Positions 45,693-54,425 of a DNA stretch of 64,000 bases are shown in pieces. The stretch is from an uncultured Erysipelotrichaceae bacterium. Its GTDB lineage: Bacteria > Bacillota_I > Bacilli_A > Erysipelotrichales > Erysipelotrichaceae. Numbering within the stretch: position 1 is the stretch's first letter; each line of letters begins with the position of its first letter. The notes beneath the pieces are model-generated. The model was given only the letters and a program-made list of their open reading frames with translations, made no database searches and had not been told where the DNA came from. The DNA is taken from NCBI GenBank assembly GCA_944326095.1, contig CALVCO010000001.1:1-64000 (forward strand), read 5' to 3'. Both the position numbers and the translations under genes were made by a program.

Positions 45693-46588
45693 AAAAGAAA
45701 ATTATATTATTTATTGTTATCTTGTTTTTACTGGTAGGCTGTACTAATAGCATGGATCAAATTAAAAATAAAATTGAAGTAGTTCAAGGTGAGAATACAT
45801 CAGCAAATGCACAAAATTATAAATCATATGAAATAACATGTTGTGATCAAGAAATTATGTTGTATGAAGATGAGGATATTTCTTTTTGGGCTATAGAAGG
45901 TTACTATGTTTCTAATTGGGAATATTCGTTAACTTTGAAAATTAAAAATGAGCTTGATGTTGAGCAAAGATTGATATTAAGTGATTTTAAAATAAATAAT
46001 ATTGAGGTTGCATATGATCAACCGCTGATTTATTTGCTGCCCAATGCAGAAGAAACGATTATATTTTTCATTGATTTAAGATATACCAAAGCACTTGGCA
46101 TTGACGGCTTACATATTTTTAATGTTAACTATAGGCGTTATCTAGAACAAGATGATAGATGGTTTGAGAAAAATGAAGTTAGCGTTTATTATGAATTGAA
46201 TGATATGCTTAATCTTGATGAATATATCTCTTCTCTAGATGCACCGATAATCGCAAATGATGATGTTGAAATATGGTATATAGACGTTGAAAAAGATAAA
46301 TTTTATAAAAGAAAAAATTTGTATTTTTTGGTGCATAACAAGACCGATGATACATTGATGGTTGGATGGGAAGATATCTTGGTAAATGATGTTGATCAAA
46401 ATTTATTCAACTATTCTTTGATAAATCCACATGCTTATAGCATTAGCAGGTTATCTTATGAGGTTAAATATGACTATGAATATATGAACAATGATGATGA
46501 TATCAATGCGTTGGTGAAAGTGTATATAACCAATTCTCAAGCTAAAGAATTGCTAAATGAATATCATATTATGTTTAAAGCACAATAG
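45689..46588 (+). CDS. Predicted lipoprotein of unknown function
   Basis: The 299-residue protein has a lipoprotein signal (IILFIVILFLLVGC) and a beta-rich mature region again in two halves. Its first half follows the same order of features as the upstream protein: a SLTLKIKNEL strand, then IKINNIEV, IYLLPNAEETIIFFIDLRY and LGIDGL, against VNGLIAQEINEA, YIYLGSG, VSIDYSDIASLGINS in the neighbour. This suggests an old tandem duplication. Function is unknown. Confidence 0.65.
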   Translation: MKKKIILFIVILFLLVGCTNSMDQIKNKIEVVQGENTSANAQNYKSYEITCCDQEIMLYEDEDISFWAIEGYYVSNWEYSLTLKIKNELDVEQRLILSDFKINNIEVAYDQPLIYLLPNAEETIIFFIDLRYTKALGIDGLHIFNVNYRRYLEQDDRWFEKNEVSVYYELNDMLNLDEYISSLDAPIIANDDVEIWYIDVEKDKFYKRKNLYFLVHNKTDDTLMVGWEDILVNDVDQNLFNYSLINPHAYSISRLSYEVKYDYEYMNNDDDINALVKVYITNSQAKELLNEYHIMFKAQ

Positions 46589-46598
46589 AAAATAACAA

Positions 46599-46627
46599 TT
46601 TACAAATATGAAAAAAAGTAGTAAGAT
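46599..46627 (+). promoter_or_regulatory. Promoter of the riboflavin-uptake operon
   Basis: -35 TTTACA (46599-46604), 17-base spacer, -10 TAAGAT (46622-46627). It sits just upstream of the FMN riboswitch. Confidence 0.55.
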
Positions 46628-46639
46628 AAAGATGCTTAA

Positions 46640-46758
46640 AAATAACTTCAGGGATGAGTGTAATTCTCTACTGGCGGTATACTCCGCGAGCCAATATTGG
46701 CATGAATCGGTGCAATTCCGATAGCAACAGTTAAAGTCTGGATGGAAGAAGGTTATTT
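46640..46758 (+). promoter_or_regulatory. FMN riboswitch (RFN element)
   Basis: The conserved RFN core is plain to read: CTTCAGGGATGAGTG, CTACTGGCGGTATACTCCGC (46670-46689 region), the AGCCA arm, CGGTGCAATTCCG, CAACAGTTAAAGTCTGGATG and AGAAGG. P1 is closed by AAATAAC (46640-46646) with GTTATTT (46752-46758). FMN binding lowers expression in this class. It precedes ribU, so it senses flavin sufficiency and shuts riboflavin import. Confidence 0.96.
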
Positions 46759-46779
46759 GCTTATATCTATTAAACAAAT

Positions 46780-46818
46780 AAGCGTACCTGAAAAGTTTTT
46801 TTTGGGCACGCTTTTTCT
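46780..46818 (+). terminator. Riboswitch-controlled terminator
   Basis: AAGCGT-A-CC near 46780-46788 pairs imperfectly with GG-GC-ACGCTT near 46804-46813, followed by TTTT. Its place between aptamer and ribU suits transcription attenuation by FMN. Confidence 0.6.
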
Positions 46819-46841
46819 TTGTTTGTTAGGGAGGGATATAA

Positions 46842-47477
46842 GTGAGTACAAAGAAAATAACTACTATAGGGGTTCTATGCGCCATGGCAATGGTCACTAA
46901 TTTGTTGATTTCTTTTCCTCTAGTACCTGCAGCTTCTTTTTTGAAGTATGATCCAAAAGATATCATCATTGTGATGGGAGGGTTTATTTATGGTCCTTTA
47001 ACATCATTTTTGATGAGCTTTATTTGCTCAATTTTAGAAATAATGTTTAAAGGTGGTAATGCTTTAGATGTATTGATGAACATGGTATCAACTTGTACGT
47101 TTGCTTGTGTAGCAGCATATGCTTATCAAAAACAGCATACAAAAAAGGGAGCAATTGTAGGACTTATAGCTGGGGTGATCATTTCAGCTGGCGTAATGTG
47201 TTTATGGAATTATGTAATAACACCAATATATTATGGATGGCCTCGTGAAGAAGTTGTTGCAATCTTAGTTCCAGGGATACTGCCATTTAATTTGTTAAAA
47301 AGCGGAATAAACGCCGTAATTACTTTGTTTTTATACAAACCTTTTGTTAATATCTTGCGTCATAATAATCTTGCAAATAAAAATGATGATAAAGCAAATT
47401 ATGGATTTGTATGGGTAATTATTTTTATTTGTTTATCAATAATATTGTTTGTTTTAGCTAAAGGAGGAACAATTTAA
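46842..47477 (+). CDS. ribU: Riboflavin ECF transporter substrate-binding protein RibU
   Basis: The 211-residue membrane protein has about six helices and the ECF S-component pattern (LCAMAMVTNLLISFP, LKYDPKDIIIVMGGFIYGP). The FMN riboswitch directly upstream assigns riboflavin as substrate. It would use shared EcfA/A'/T energising subunits encoded elsewhere. It starts at GTG 46842, behind AGGGAGGGA. A close paralogue lies two genes downstream. Confidence 0.92.
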   Translation: MSTKKITTIGVLCAMAMVTNLLISFPLVPAASFLKYDPKDIIIVMGGFIYGPLTSFLMSFICSILEIMFKGGNALDVLMNMVSTCTFACVAAYAYQKQHTKKGAIVGLIAGVIISAGVMCLWNYVITPIYYGWPREEVVAILVPGILPFNLLKSGINAVITLFLYKPFVNILRHNNLANKNDDKANYGFVWVIIFICLSIILFVLAKGGTI

Positions 47478-47478
47478 G

Positions 47479-47943
47479 ATGAAGGAATTTACATTTGAAC
47501 AAGCAAAAAATATAATGTTTGAAAAGTTAGGTGATTATAAGATCATGGCATTAGCTAGTAGTGTTGATGATTATCCAATGGTAAGAAATGTTAGCTGTAT
47601 TTTTTACAATGATAAAATATATTTTAAAACCGATAAAAATTTTAGAAAGACACAACAACTATTTAAGAACAATCAAGTTGCTATGTGCTTCAATGGAGTA
47701 CAAGTTGAAGGAAAAGCTTTAAATAAGGGGCTTGTAATTGATGAACCTGGAAGGATTTTTGAGAAAAAATACCAAGAATTCTTATGGCAAAGTTATAATG
47801 CTTATAGTCATGTCGATACAGAAATCTTGATCGAAGTAGAACCTAAATTTGTGGAAATTTGGGATGAAGACGAAAATAGAAATGCTTTTCAATTGTTCAT
47901 AGATTTTGAAAATGAAACTGTTGAATATAAGCCATATGATTAA
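47479..47943 (+). CDS. Pyridoxamine 5'-phosphate oxidase-like FMN-binding split-barrel protein
   Basis: The 154-residue protein has the split-barrel pattern of small flavin-binding proteins: MALASSVDDYPMVRNVSCIF, YFKTDKNFRKTQQLFKNNQVAMCFNG, and a C-terminal EPKFVEIWD strand. It probably binds FMN or another flavin; true pyridoxine oxidase activity is unlikely. Its place between two ribU genes behind an FMN riboswitch suggests a flavin-dependent reductase or flavin-handling role. It starts 1 base after the upstream stop region, with AAGGAGG within the preceding codons. Confidence 0.8.
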   Translation: MKEFTFEQAKNIMFEKLGDYKIMALASSVDDYPMVRNVSCIFYNDKIYFKTDKNFRKTQQLFKNNQVAMCFNGVQVEGKALNKGLVIDEPGRIFEKKYQEFLWQSYNAYSHVDTEILIEVEPKFVEIWDEDENRNAFQLFIDFENETVEYKPYD

Positions 47944-47959
47944 ATAGAATGGTATCTGC

Positions 47960-48607
47960 ATGAAAATAAAGAAAATTACAACATTAGGAATTTTATGCTC
48001 TTTAGCTGTTATTACAAATTTATTAATTTCTTTTCCAATTATTCCATTGGTATCATTTTTGCGCTATGATCCAAAAGATATTATCATTGTAATTGGTGGA
48101 TTTATTTATGGGCCTTTAAGTGCAATGATCATGAGTGTTTTAACTAGTCTGATCGAAGTTTTTTATCGTAATGCTGGTGGTAACATTTTAATTGATATTT
48201 TGATGAATGTTATTTCTACTTGTAGTTTGGCTTGTGTTGCAGCTTATTTTTATAAGAAAGAACATAGTCGTAAAGGGGCCATCAAAGGTTTGATCATTGG
48301 TGCAGTACTTTCGATTGCCATAATGTGCTTGTGGAATTATATTGTTACGCCAATTTATTATGGTATGCCTAGAGAAGTAGTGGCTGCTTTGATCGTTCCA
48401 GGTATCTTGCCTTTTAACTTGATCAAAAATGCTATTAACGTTTTGGTCGTTATATATTTATATAAGCCTTTGGTTGATCTGTTACGGCGTAATAATTTAG
48501 CTAATGGTTCTGAAGGTAAAGTAGGCATAGCATTTTTAATTTTTGTTATTTTTATCATTTTGACAATTATCTTATTATTCTTGGTACAATATGGAATTAT
48601 AGCTTAG
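47960..48607 (+). CDS. Second RibU-like ECF substrate-binding protein
   Basis: The 215-residue membrane protein is clearly paralogous to the ribU upstream (ITTLGILCSLAVITNLLISFP, LRYDPKDIIIVIGGFIYGPLSA, CLWNYIVTPIYYGMPREVV). The riboswitch-led operon argues for riboflavin or a related flavin as ligand. Ligand specificity may have diverged. The ribosome-binding site before ATG 47960 is weak. Confidence 0.85.
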   Translation: MKIKKITTLGILCSLAVITNLLISFPIIPLVSFLRYDPKDIIIVIGGFIYGPLSAMIMSVLTSLIEVFYRNAGGNILIDILMNVISTCSLACVAAYFYKKEHSRKGAIKGLIIGAVLSIAIMCLWNYIVTPIYYGMPREVVAALIVPGILPFNLIKNAINVLVVIYLYKPLVDLLRRNNLANGSEGKVGIAFLIFVIFIILTIILLFLVQYGIIA

Positions 48608-48678
48608 AATGTAAATTACAGTTGTTAATTCTTTAGATGTTTGTTATAATTGGTTAGTACATTTGGAAGGTGAAAAAT

Positions 48679-48900
48679 ATGTTAGATATTTTATTAATGA
48701 TAGTATCTGCAGGATTAATTGTATTAACATTATTACAAAGTGGAAAATCTGATGGTATATCCGGAGCATTCACGGGAAATGGTGGATTAAATCTTTTTGC
48801 GAATGTTAAAGAGAGAGGTTCGGAAAAAGTAATTGCTAATTTAACATTAGTAATGGGTATATTATTTTTTGTACTAGTAATTGTAATTAGAGTTATTTAA
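48679..48900 (+). CDS. secG: Preprotein translocase subunit SecG
   Basis: About 73 residues with two membrane helices (about 2-18 and 52-72) and the SecG signature LLQSGKSDGISGAFTGNG between them. SecG assists SecYE during export. ATG 48679 fits better than GTG 48670, which overlaps the GGAAGGTG ribosome-binding site. The order secG-rnr-smpB is the standard Bacillota arrangement. Confidence 0.94.
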   Translation: MLDILLMIVSAGLIVLTLLQSGKSDGISGAFTGNGGLNLFANVKERGSEKVIANLTLVMGILFFVLVIVIRVI

Positions 48901-48901
48901 G

Positions 48902-48924
48902 AGGTCCTACACAGGGCCTTTTAT
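48902..48924 (+). terminator. Terminator after secG
   Basis: AGGTCC (48902-48907) pairs with GGGCCT (48914-48919, one G-T), followed by TTTATT. It partly separates secG from rnr. Confidence 0.65.
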
Positions 48925-49079
48925 TAATTTTATCAAGAATATTTTTTTCTTAAATCAAGATAAATTTTTAAGAAAATTATAAAAAATAGTATATATATTG
49001 TAGGTGAAAAATAAGTATATTTTTACTGTTGTGTTGTCTTCACTTCTATAATTGGAGGTAGTTCACTTTTGGAGGTATT

Positions 49080-51191
49080 ATGGAACAATTAAAAGCTGAA
49101 ATCTTAAAATTAATTAGTGAACATAAAAAAGGTTTTTATGATTTAAAGAAATTGGCTGTAGTTTTAAAAATGACTAAAACTTCGGATTTTGTTATGCTTA
49201 ATAAAGCTTTGAATCAATTGGAGGATGAGTTTTTAATTGTGCGTAATAGTCAAAATTTCTTTTTGAGTGCTAGTCAAGCGGGAATATATAAAGGGGCAAT
49301 TAGTTTAAATAAAAAGGGCTTTGGTTTTGTTGATATTAATGAAAATTTGAGTTTTTATATTAGTGCTTATAATATTAATGGGGCTATGGATAAAGATATT
49401 GTTTTAATACAACAAACTTATGATATAGATGAAGCTAAAGTTTTAAAAGTTATTGAAAGACATAGTGATAATTTAATTGGTACAGTTTTTGGTAAGAAAT
49501 TAAATATTCGATTAGATGATTTACGTTATCGCGATTATAAGTTAAATATTATTAATAAGGATAAATTTAAACTAGTCAAAGGTTTAAAAGTTCAATTAAA
49601 AGTTATAGATTTTTCTAGACCGTTAAAAGTAGAAATTGTTAGAGTGATTGGCCATGAGGATGATCCTGGAGTTGATATTAGTAGTATTTTATTAGCTAAT
49701 AATATTAAACTTGAATTTGATGAGAAGACTCTGGAACAAGCTAATAGCATAAGCCAAGAGGTAGATCCTAGTGAATATAAGAATAGAACAGATTTAACTA
49801 ATAGAACTATTGTTACAATTGATGGTGATGATTCTAAGGATTTTGATGATGCGATAAGCATTGAAAAATTAGATGATGGTTTTATGCTAGGTGTTCATAT
49901 TGCGGATGTATCTCATTATGTTACTCAAGGTAGTCCTTTGGATAAAGAAGCTTATGAAAGAGGTACTAGCGTCTATGTTTGTGATCGAGTAGTTCCAATG
50001 TTGCCTCATGTTTTAAGTAATGGTATTTGTAGCTTAAATCCTGGTGTTGTGCGTTTATGTCTTAGTGTTGATATGAAGATAGATAATAATGGTGAAGTTG
50101 TTGATTATAATCTTTATCCTTCTATAATTAAGTCTAAAGCGCGAATGACTTATAATAATGTTAATAAAATATTGGCTGGGGATCCTTCTTTACAAGCTAA
50201 ATATGCTGATATAAAGGATATGTTTTTTGATATGGCTGAATGTTCCGCACTTATTAGAAAACGTCGTGAAAAAGCTGGCGCTATTGAATTTGATACGGAT
50301 GAAGCATATGTTGTAGTAGATAAAATGGGAAAACCTATTGATATTAAGGTGCGTGAAAGAGGAATTGCTGAGAAGCTTATTGAGGATTTTATGATTTGTG
50401 CTAATGAATGTGTAGCTAGAATTATGAAATTTCAAAATTTACCTTGTGTCTATCGTATTCATGAGAGTCCTAAGGTTGATAAATTGCGGGAATTTGCGAT
50501 GATAGCGAAAATAAGAGGACATAAATTTAAGGGTAATTTGGCCAATATTCGTCCTTTAGATATTCAAAAGTGTTTAGATAGTTTTACTGATGAACAAGAA
50601 CATAGTGTATTATCTACCTTGATGTTAAGATGTATGCAAAAGGCTAGATATGATGCTAGTTGTGTTGGACATTTTGGCTTAGCTAGTAAAGAATATTTGC
50701 ATTTTACTTCCCCAATTCGTCGTTATCCTGATTTAATTGTTCATCGCATGGTTAGAAAGTATATCTTTGAAAAAAATTATGATGATATAGCTAAAGATGA
50801 AAAATTAATGGATGATATTGCTTCACAAGCTAGTGAATGCGAAGATAAAGCTACATATAGTGAACGTGATGTATTAGATATGAAAAAGGCTGAATATATG
50901 CAAAATTTTGTTGGCCAATATTTTGATGGAATCATATCAAGTGTTACTAATTTTGGCTTTTTTGTTAAATTAGATAATACAATAGAGGGATTAGTCCATA
51001 TAACTTCTTTGAGTGATGATTATTATAACTATATTCCGTCAATGATGTGTCTACAGGGAAGATCTATACAAAAATGTTATACTTTAGGTGATAAAGTTAG
51101 AATAAAAGTTGTTGGGGCTAATAAAGAAGAAGGTACAGTTGACTTTAATATAGTTACTCCACGTAAAAAAAGAAAGCAAGTTTGGATGTGA
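49080..51191 (+). CDS. rnr: Ribonuclease R
   Basis: The 703-residue exoribonuclease has an N-terminal HTH-like region (1-65), cold-shock domains (about 68-190) and the RNB catalytic domain (about 235-565) with TIDGDDSKDFDDAIS (metal-binding Asp residues) and HFTSPIRRYPDLIVHR. A C-terminal S1 domain (about 615-695) ends in a basic tail. It degrades structured RNA 3' to 5' and works with tmRNA-SmpB on stalled messages. The sequence before it has a repeated TTGGAGGTA (49052-49060 and 49069-49077). Confidence 0.96.
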   Translation: MEQLKAEILKLISEHKKGFYDLKKLAVVLKMTKTSDFVMLNKALNQLEDEFLIVRNSQNFFLSASQAGIYKGAISLNKKGFGFVDINENLSFYISAYNINGAMDKDIVLIQQTYDIDEAKVLKVIERHSDNLIGTVFGKKLNIRLDDLRYRDYKLNIINKDKFKLVKGLKVQLKVIDFSRPLKVEIVRVIGHEDDPGVDISSILLANNIKLEFDEKTLEQANSISQEVDPSEYKNRTDLTNRTIVTIDGDDSKDFDDAISIEKLDDGFMLGVHIADVSHYVTQGSPLDKEAYERGTSVYVCDRVVPMLPHVLSNGICSLNPGVVRLCLSVDMKIDNNGEVVDYNLYPSIIKSKARMTYNNVNKILAGDPSLQAKYADIKDMFFDMAECSALIRKRREKAGAIEFDTDEAYVVVDKMGKPIDIKVRERGIAEKLIEDFMICANECVARIMKFQNLPCVYRIHESPKVDKLREFAMIAKIRGHKFKGNLANIRPLDIQKCLDSFTDEQEHSVLSTLMLRCMQKARYDASCVGHFGLASKEYLHFTSPIRRYPDLIVHRMVRKYIFEKNYDDIAKDEKLMDDIASQASECEDKATYSERDVLDMKKAEYMQNFVGQYFDGIISSVTNFGFFVKLDNTIEGLVHITSLSDDYYNYIPSMMCLQGRSIQKCYTLGDKVRIKVVGANKEEGTVDFNIVTPRKKRKQVWM

Positions 51192-51195
51192 TTTT

Positions 51196-51645
51196 ATGAG
51201 TGAAAAAATTATTTCAATTAATCGTAAAGCTTCTTATAATTATTATTTAATAGAACGTTTTGAAGCTGGTTTAGTCTTAAAAGGAACAGAAATTAAGTCT
51301 ATAAGAATGGGAAAAGTTCAATTTAAGGATGCTTATATTTCGATAATTAAACATGAGGCTTATATTAAAGAGATGCATATTGCAGCTTATGATTTTGGTA
51401 ATAGATTTAATCATGATGAGACTAGGGAAAGAAAGCTTTTATTGCATAAAAATGAAATATTGAAACTTGAACAAAAGGTTAAGCTTAAGGGTTTTACTAT
51501 TGTTCCTGTTAAACTTTATCTAAAAGATGGTAAGGCTAAGATGGAAATTGCCTTGGCTAAAGGTAAAGAATTGTATGATAAAAGGCAAGATGCAAAGATT
51601 AGAGATGCTAAAAGAGAAATGGAAAAAGCATTGAAATTTAGATAA
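51196..51645 (+). CDS. smpB: SsrA-binding protein SmpB
   Basis: The 149-residue OB-fold protein starts ISINRKASYNYYLIERFEAGLVLKGTEIKSIR and ends with the basic tail KRQDAKIRDAKREMEKALK that enters the decoding centre. It binds tmRNA and is needed for trans-translation. It follows rnr by 4 bases. The ssrA gene is about 6.5 kb downstream on the opposite strand. Confidence 0.97.
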   Translation: MSEKIISINRKASYNYYLIERFEAGLVLKGTEIKSIRMGKVQFKDAYISIIKHEAYIKEMHIAAYDFGNRFNHDETRERKLLLHKNEILKLEQKVKLKGFTIVPVKLYLKDGKAKMEIALAKGKELYDKRQDAKIRDAKREMEKALKFR

Positions 51646-51648
51646 AAA

Positions 51649-51678
51649 ATGGCACGCATTAGATGCGTGTCATTTTAA
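51649..51678. terminator. Bidirectional terminator between smpB and the HIT gene
   Basis: ATGGCACGCAT (51649-51659) pairs with ATGCGTGTCAT (51663-51673), with one G-T, between convergent genes; A and T runs flank it. Confidence 0.8.
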
Positions 51679-52062
51679 TAATTCATAAGCTTTTTCAATA
51701 TTTTTATCAGGATTTTCCAGGAATTCGATATTTAATTTATCATTTTCATCATAGCGAGGAATAATATGATAATGCATATGCATTACTGTTTGCCCTGCTG
51801 CTTCATTAGCATTATGCAAAATGTTAATTCCTTTTGCATTTGTTTTTTGATAAATTTTAGTAGCTAATTGTTTGATGACTTTCATTAGTTTTTCATAAGT
51901 TTCATCATCACATTCCAATATATTTGTTACATGCTTTTTAGGAATAACAACAGTATGTCCAAAAGTAGTTTGCGAAATGTCTAAAAATGCTAGGACATCG
52001 TCGTCTTCATAAAGTTTGTAACTTGGAATTTCATTATTTATAATTGAACAGAATATACACAT
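51670..52062 (-). CDS. HIT-family nucleotide hydrolase
   Basis: The 130-residue protein has the Hint-branch start MCIFCSIINNEIPSYKLYED and the histidine triad HMHYHIIPR. HIT proteins hydrolyse nucleoside phosphoramidates or Ap4A-type nucleotides; the substrate here is unknown. AAAGGAGATG precedes the ATG. Its 3' end overlaps the shared terminator. Confidence 0.93.
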   Translation of the reverse strand: MCIFCSIINNEIPSYKLYEDDDVLAFLDISQTTFGHTVVIPKKHVTNILECDDETYEKLMKVIKQLATKIYQKTNAKGINILHNANEAAGQTVMHMHYHIIPRYDENDKLNIEFLENPDKNIEKAYELLK

Positions 52063-52197
52063 AAATATACATCTCCTTTGTTAATATTATATGCTAAAAT
52101 CGTTAAACTTCACATAAATTTCAGTATATTTATTTAGTATAAGTTTGCTTAAAGAGAAAAAATATTATAAAATAATAAGGATTTTAGGGAGGAAAAG

Positions 52198-53172
52198 ATG
52201 AAAGAGTTTATTAAAAAGTATGGTGTTCTTACAATAATTATATGCTTTTTAATAGGAGCCATTGGTGTTTATGCTTATAGTCAAGCACAAAGTACTGTTC
52301 CTGGTAAAAGTGTAAGTGGTGAGGATATCGTATATAGTATCAATAATGAAGATGTTAGTGCTAATACCTTATATGATCAAATGTATGATATCAATGGTAT
52401 TGGTAGTATTTATTTAACTTTTGAACAAGCAGTATTAGATCAAGCAATAGAAACTACTCAAGATATGGAAGATATTGCAGCTTATAATGCTCAACAAATA
52501 ATTGCGAATTATCAAAGCTCTTATGGTGATGGTTATGAAGATTATATCGTGAGTGCTTTAAGACAATCTGGTTATGAATCAATTGCTGATCTTCAACCAT
52601 ATTTAATTTCTCAATTAAAGGGTGAAGAATTAGTTAAAACATATTTGAGTGAAAATCCTGATGTTTATGCAGCATTTGAACAAGAATATCAACCTCGTAA
52701 AGTTAGTCATATCTTAGTGAAAATGGCTGATAGTGAAAATCCTACAGAAGAAGAATTAGCTAAAGTTCAAGAAATTGAAGATGCTTTAGCTGCAGGGGAT
52801 GATTTTGGTACAGTAGCTACTGAATATTCTGATGATAGTAGTGCTTCTAGTGCTGGTAGCTTAGGTTGGATGGATGTTAATACAAACTTTGTTGAATCAT
52901 TCAAAGAAGCTGCGCTTGCTTTAGAAGAGGGTGAAGTAAGTGATTGGGTTGTTTCAGAATATGGTTATCATTTGATTAAATGTGATGAGAGTACATATGA
53001 AACATTGTCTCAAGATAGTGATTTTGTTTCAAATGTATTAACTTCTGATGTATCAATTAAACCTAAAGCTGTTTGGGCTAAAGCACAAGAATTAGGTGTT
53101 GATTTCAATGGTAATAGTGATTTAGAAGCTCAACTTAAACAATATATGTTATTAGATGAGGAGGGCAACTAA
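52198..53172 (+). CDS. prsA: PrsA-like foldase (parvulin peptidyl-prolyl isomerase)
   Basis: The 324-residue exported protein has an N-terminal membrane helix (about 8-27) with no clear lipobox, a SurA-N-like helical region (about 40-165) and a parvulin domain (about 168-265: RKVSHILVKM, FGTVATEYSDDSSASSAGSLGWM, GYHLIKCD). It folds secreted proteins outside the membrane. GGGAGGAA precedes ATG 52198. A second PrsA-like gene follows within 1 base. Confidence 0.9.
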   Translation: MKEFIKKYGVLTIIICFLIGAIGVYAYSQAQSTVPGKSVSGEDIVYSINNEDVSANTLYDQMYDINGIGSIYLTFEQAVLDQAIETTQDMEDIAAYNAQQIIANYQSSYGDGYEDYIVSALRQSGYESIADLQPYLISQLKGEELVKTYLSENPDVYAAFEQEYQPRKVSHILVKMADSENPTEEELAKVQEIEDALAAGDDFGTVATEYSDDSSASSAGSLGWMDVNTNFVESFKEAALALEEGEVSDWVVSEYGYHLIKCDESTYETLSQDSDFVSNVLTSDVSIKPKAVWAKAQELGVDFNGNSDLEAQLKQYMLLDEEGN

Positions 53173-53173
53173 G

Positions 53174-54025
53174 ATGAAAAATACTAAGAAAATTTTAGTC
53201 TTATTATTATCTTTATTAGTTTTAGCTGGTTGTAGCGATGGACACGCAATGGTTAGTGATCCTAATGAAAAAATATTTAGTGTAGGTGATACAACAGTTA
53301 CTAAAGGTGATATTTATTCTTCACTAGTAAATAATATTGGTTCATATGTAGTTGTTAGTGAAGTAAATAGAGCAGTATTAGATATCTATGTGCCAGTAGA
53401 TGATGAAATTAATGCTGAAGCTGATGGCATAATGAATAATTATGAATCTATGTATGGTGATGCATTAGATACTATGGTAACTTCATATGGTTATAGTGAT
53501 TCTGAAGAATATCGTAATGAAGGTATTGTTCCAAGTATTCAAGCTAGAAACCTATATGAAATGTATGTTAATGAGAATTGGGAAACTATTAAACAAGAAA
53601 AGAATCCTAAAAAAGGTGTTGTCATTAGTGTAGAAGATGCAGATACTGCAAATACAGTAATGAATGCTTTAAATGATGGTACAGCATTGGCTGATGTAAT
53701 TAGTGAAAATGGACTTACTCATAGCGGTAGTGAAGAATTAATTTATGCTGATAGTGATTATCCAGTAGAAGTTATGACAATGGTTAATTCAGCTACAGAT
53801 GCAACATATGTTACAGTTACATGTGCTGATGGTTCAATTTATGTTTTAAGTGTTACTGAAAGTGATCCTGAAGCTATTAAAGATGAAGTAGCTGCTGATC
53901 TTGCTTTGACTGAAGACATTCAAAGAAATGCATTGGCTCATTATATTCAAGCTTCAAATTTTGAAGTTTATGATCGTAATGTTTATGATGCAATTGCTGT
54001 AAATTATCCAGAATATCTTGGTTAA
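53174..54025 (+). CDS. PrsA-like lipoprotein with a degenerate parvulin region
   Basis: About 283 residues with a lipoprotein signal (VLLLSLLVLAGC) and a helical chaperone region like the upstream PrsA (VGDTTVTKGDIYSSLVNN). The stretch where a parvulin domain belongs (about 145-245) lacks the HILV, SDD and GGxLG motifs, so isomerase activity is unlikely. It is probably a chaperone partner of the upstream protein. ATG 53174 is chosen because GAGGAGG precedes it and the signal begins there. Confidence 0.8.
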   Translation: MKNTKKILVLLLSLLVLAGCSDGHAMVSDPNEKIFSVGDTTVTKGDIYSSLVNNIGSYVVVSEVNRAVLDIYVPVDDEINAEADGIMNNYESMYGDALDTMVTSYGYSDSEEYRNEGIVPSIQARNLYEMYVNENWETIKQEKNPKKGVVISVEDADTANTVMNALNDGTALADVISENGLTHSGSEELIYADSDYPVEVMTMVNSATDATYVTVTCADGSIYVLSVTESDPEAIKDEVAADLALTEDIQRNALAHYIQASNFEVYDRNVYDAIAVNYPEYLG

Positions 54026-54032
54026 TAAAAAT

Positions 54033-54064
54033 AACCTTTCAAGTTTTGCTTGAAAGGTTTTTAA
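54033..54064 (+). terminator. Terminator of the prsA pair
   Basis: AACCTTTCAAG (54033-54043) pairs perfectly with CTTGAAAGGTT (54049-54059), followed by TTTT. Confidence 0.9.
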
Positions 54065-54220
54065 ATGGGTAAAATAATGAGACAAAGATTAGCAAAGTTT
54101 TTAACTAAAACATATGCAAGAATTCTCCTACTTCTAAAAGTAGTAAGTAGTAAGATGAATTGTTTTTTTGATAAGATAAAGAAAAAAAGGCTTGTTAGCC
54201 TTTTTCTCTTTTTAATATAA
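54065..54220 (+). other. Intergenic transcription unit candidate: small RNA or 47-residue basic peptide
   Basis: The 400 bases between the prsA pair and the next gene are not empty. A second terminator-like hairpin, AAAGGCT (54186-54192) with AGCCTTT (54197-54203) plus a T run, implies a transcript starting after the prsA terminator. A frame from ATG 54077 to TAA 54218-54220 would give a basic, hydrophobic 47-residue peptide (start MRQRLAKFLTKTYARILLLL). It has no good ribosome-binding site and runs through the hairpin. CTACTT/AAGTAG near 54128-54151 could be another stem. An sRNA seems likelier than a peptide. From 54230 to 54400 I see only an ACAAGGA/TTCCTTGT hairpin (about 54270-54298). 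Confidence 0.3.
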
Positions 54221-54425
54221 GGGGATAGAATATACTAATTATTGATAAGGGGAATACAACAATTAGATTTACAAGGATTCAATTATTATTTCCTTGTGAC
54301 TATATAGTACAAAAAAACTTTATTATAAATATGTCAGCAATATGTAAAATTATGTGATATTAATTTTTATTGTATATAGATTTAAATTTGTTAAAATAAA
54401 TATAGAATTTAGTTGGAGGCATTAT

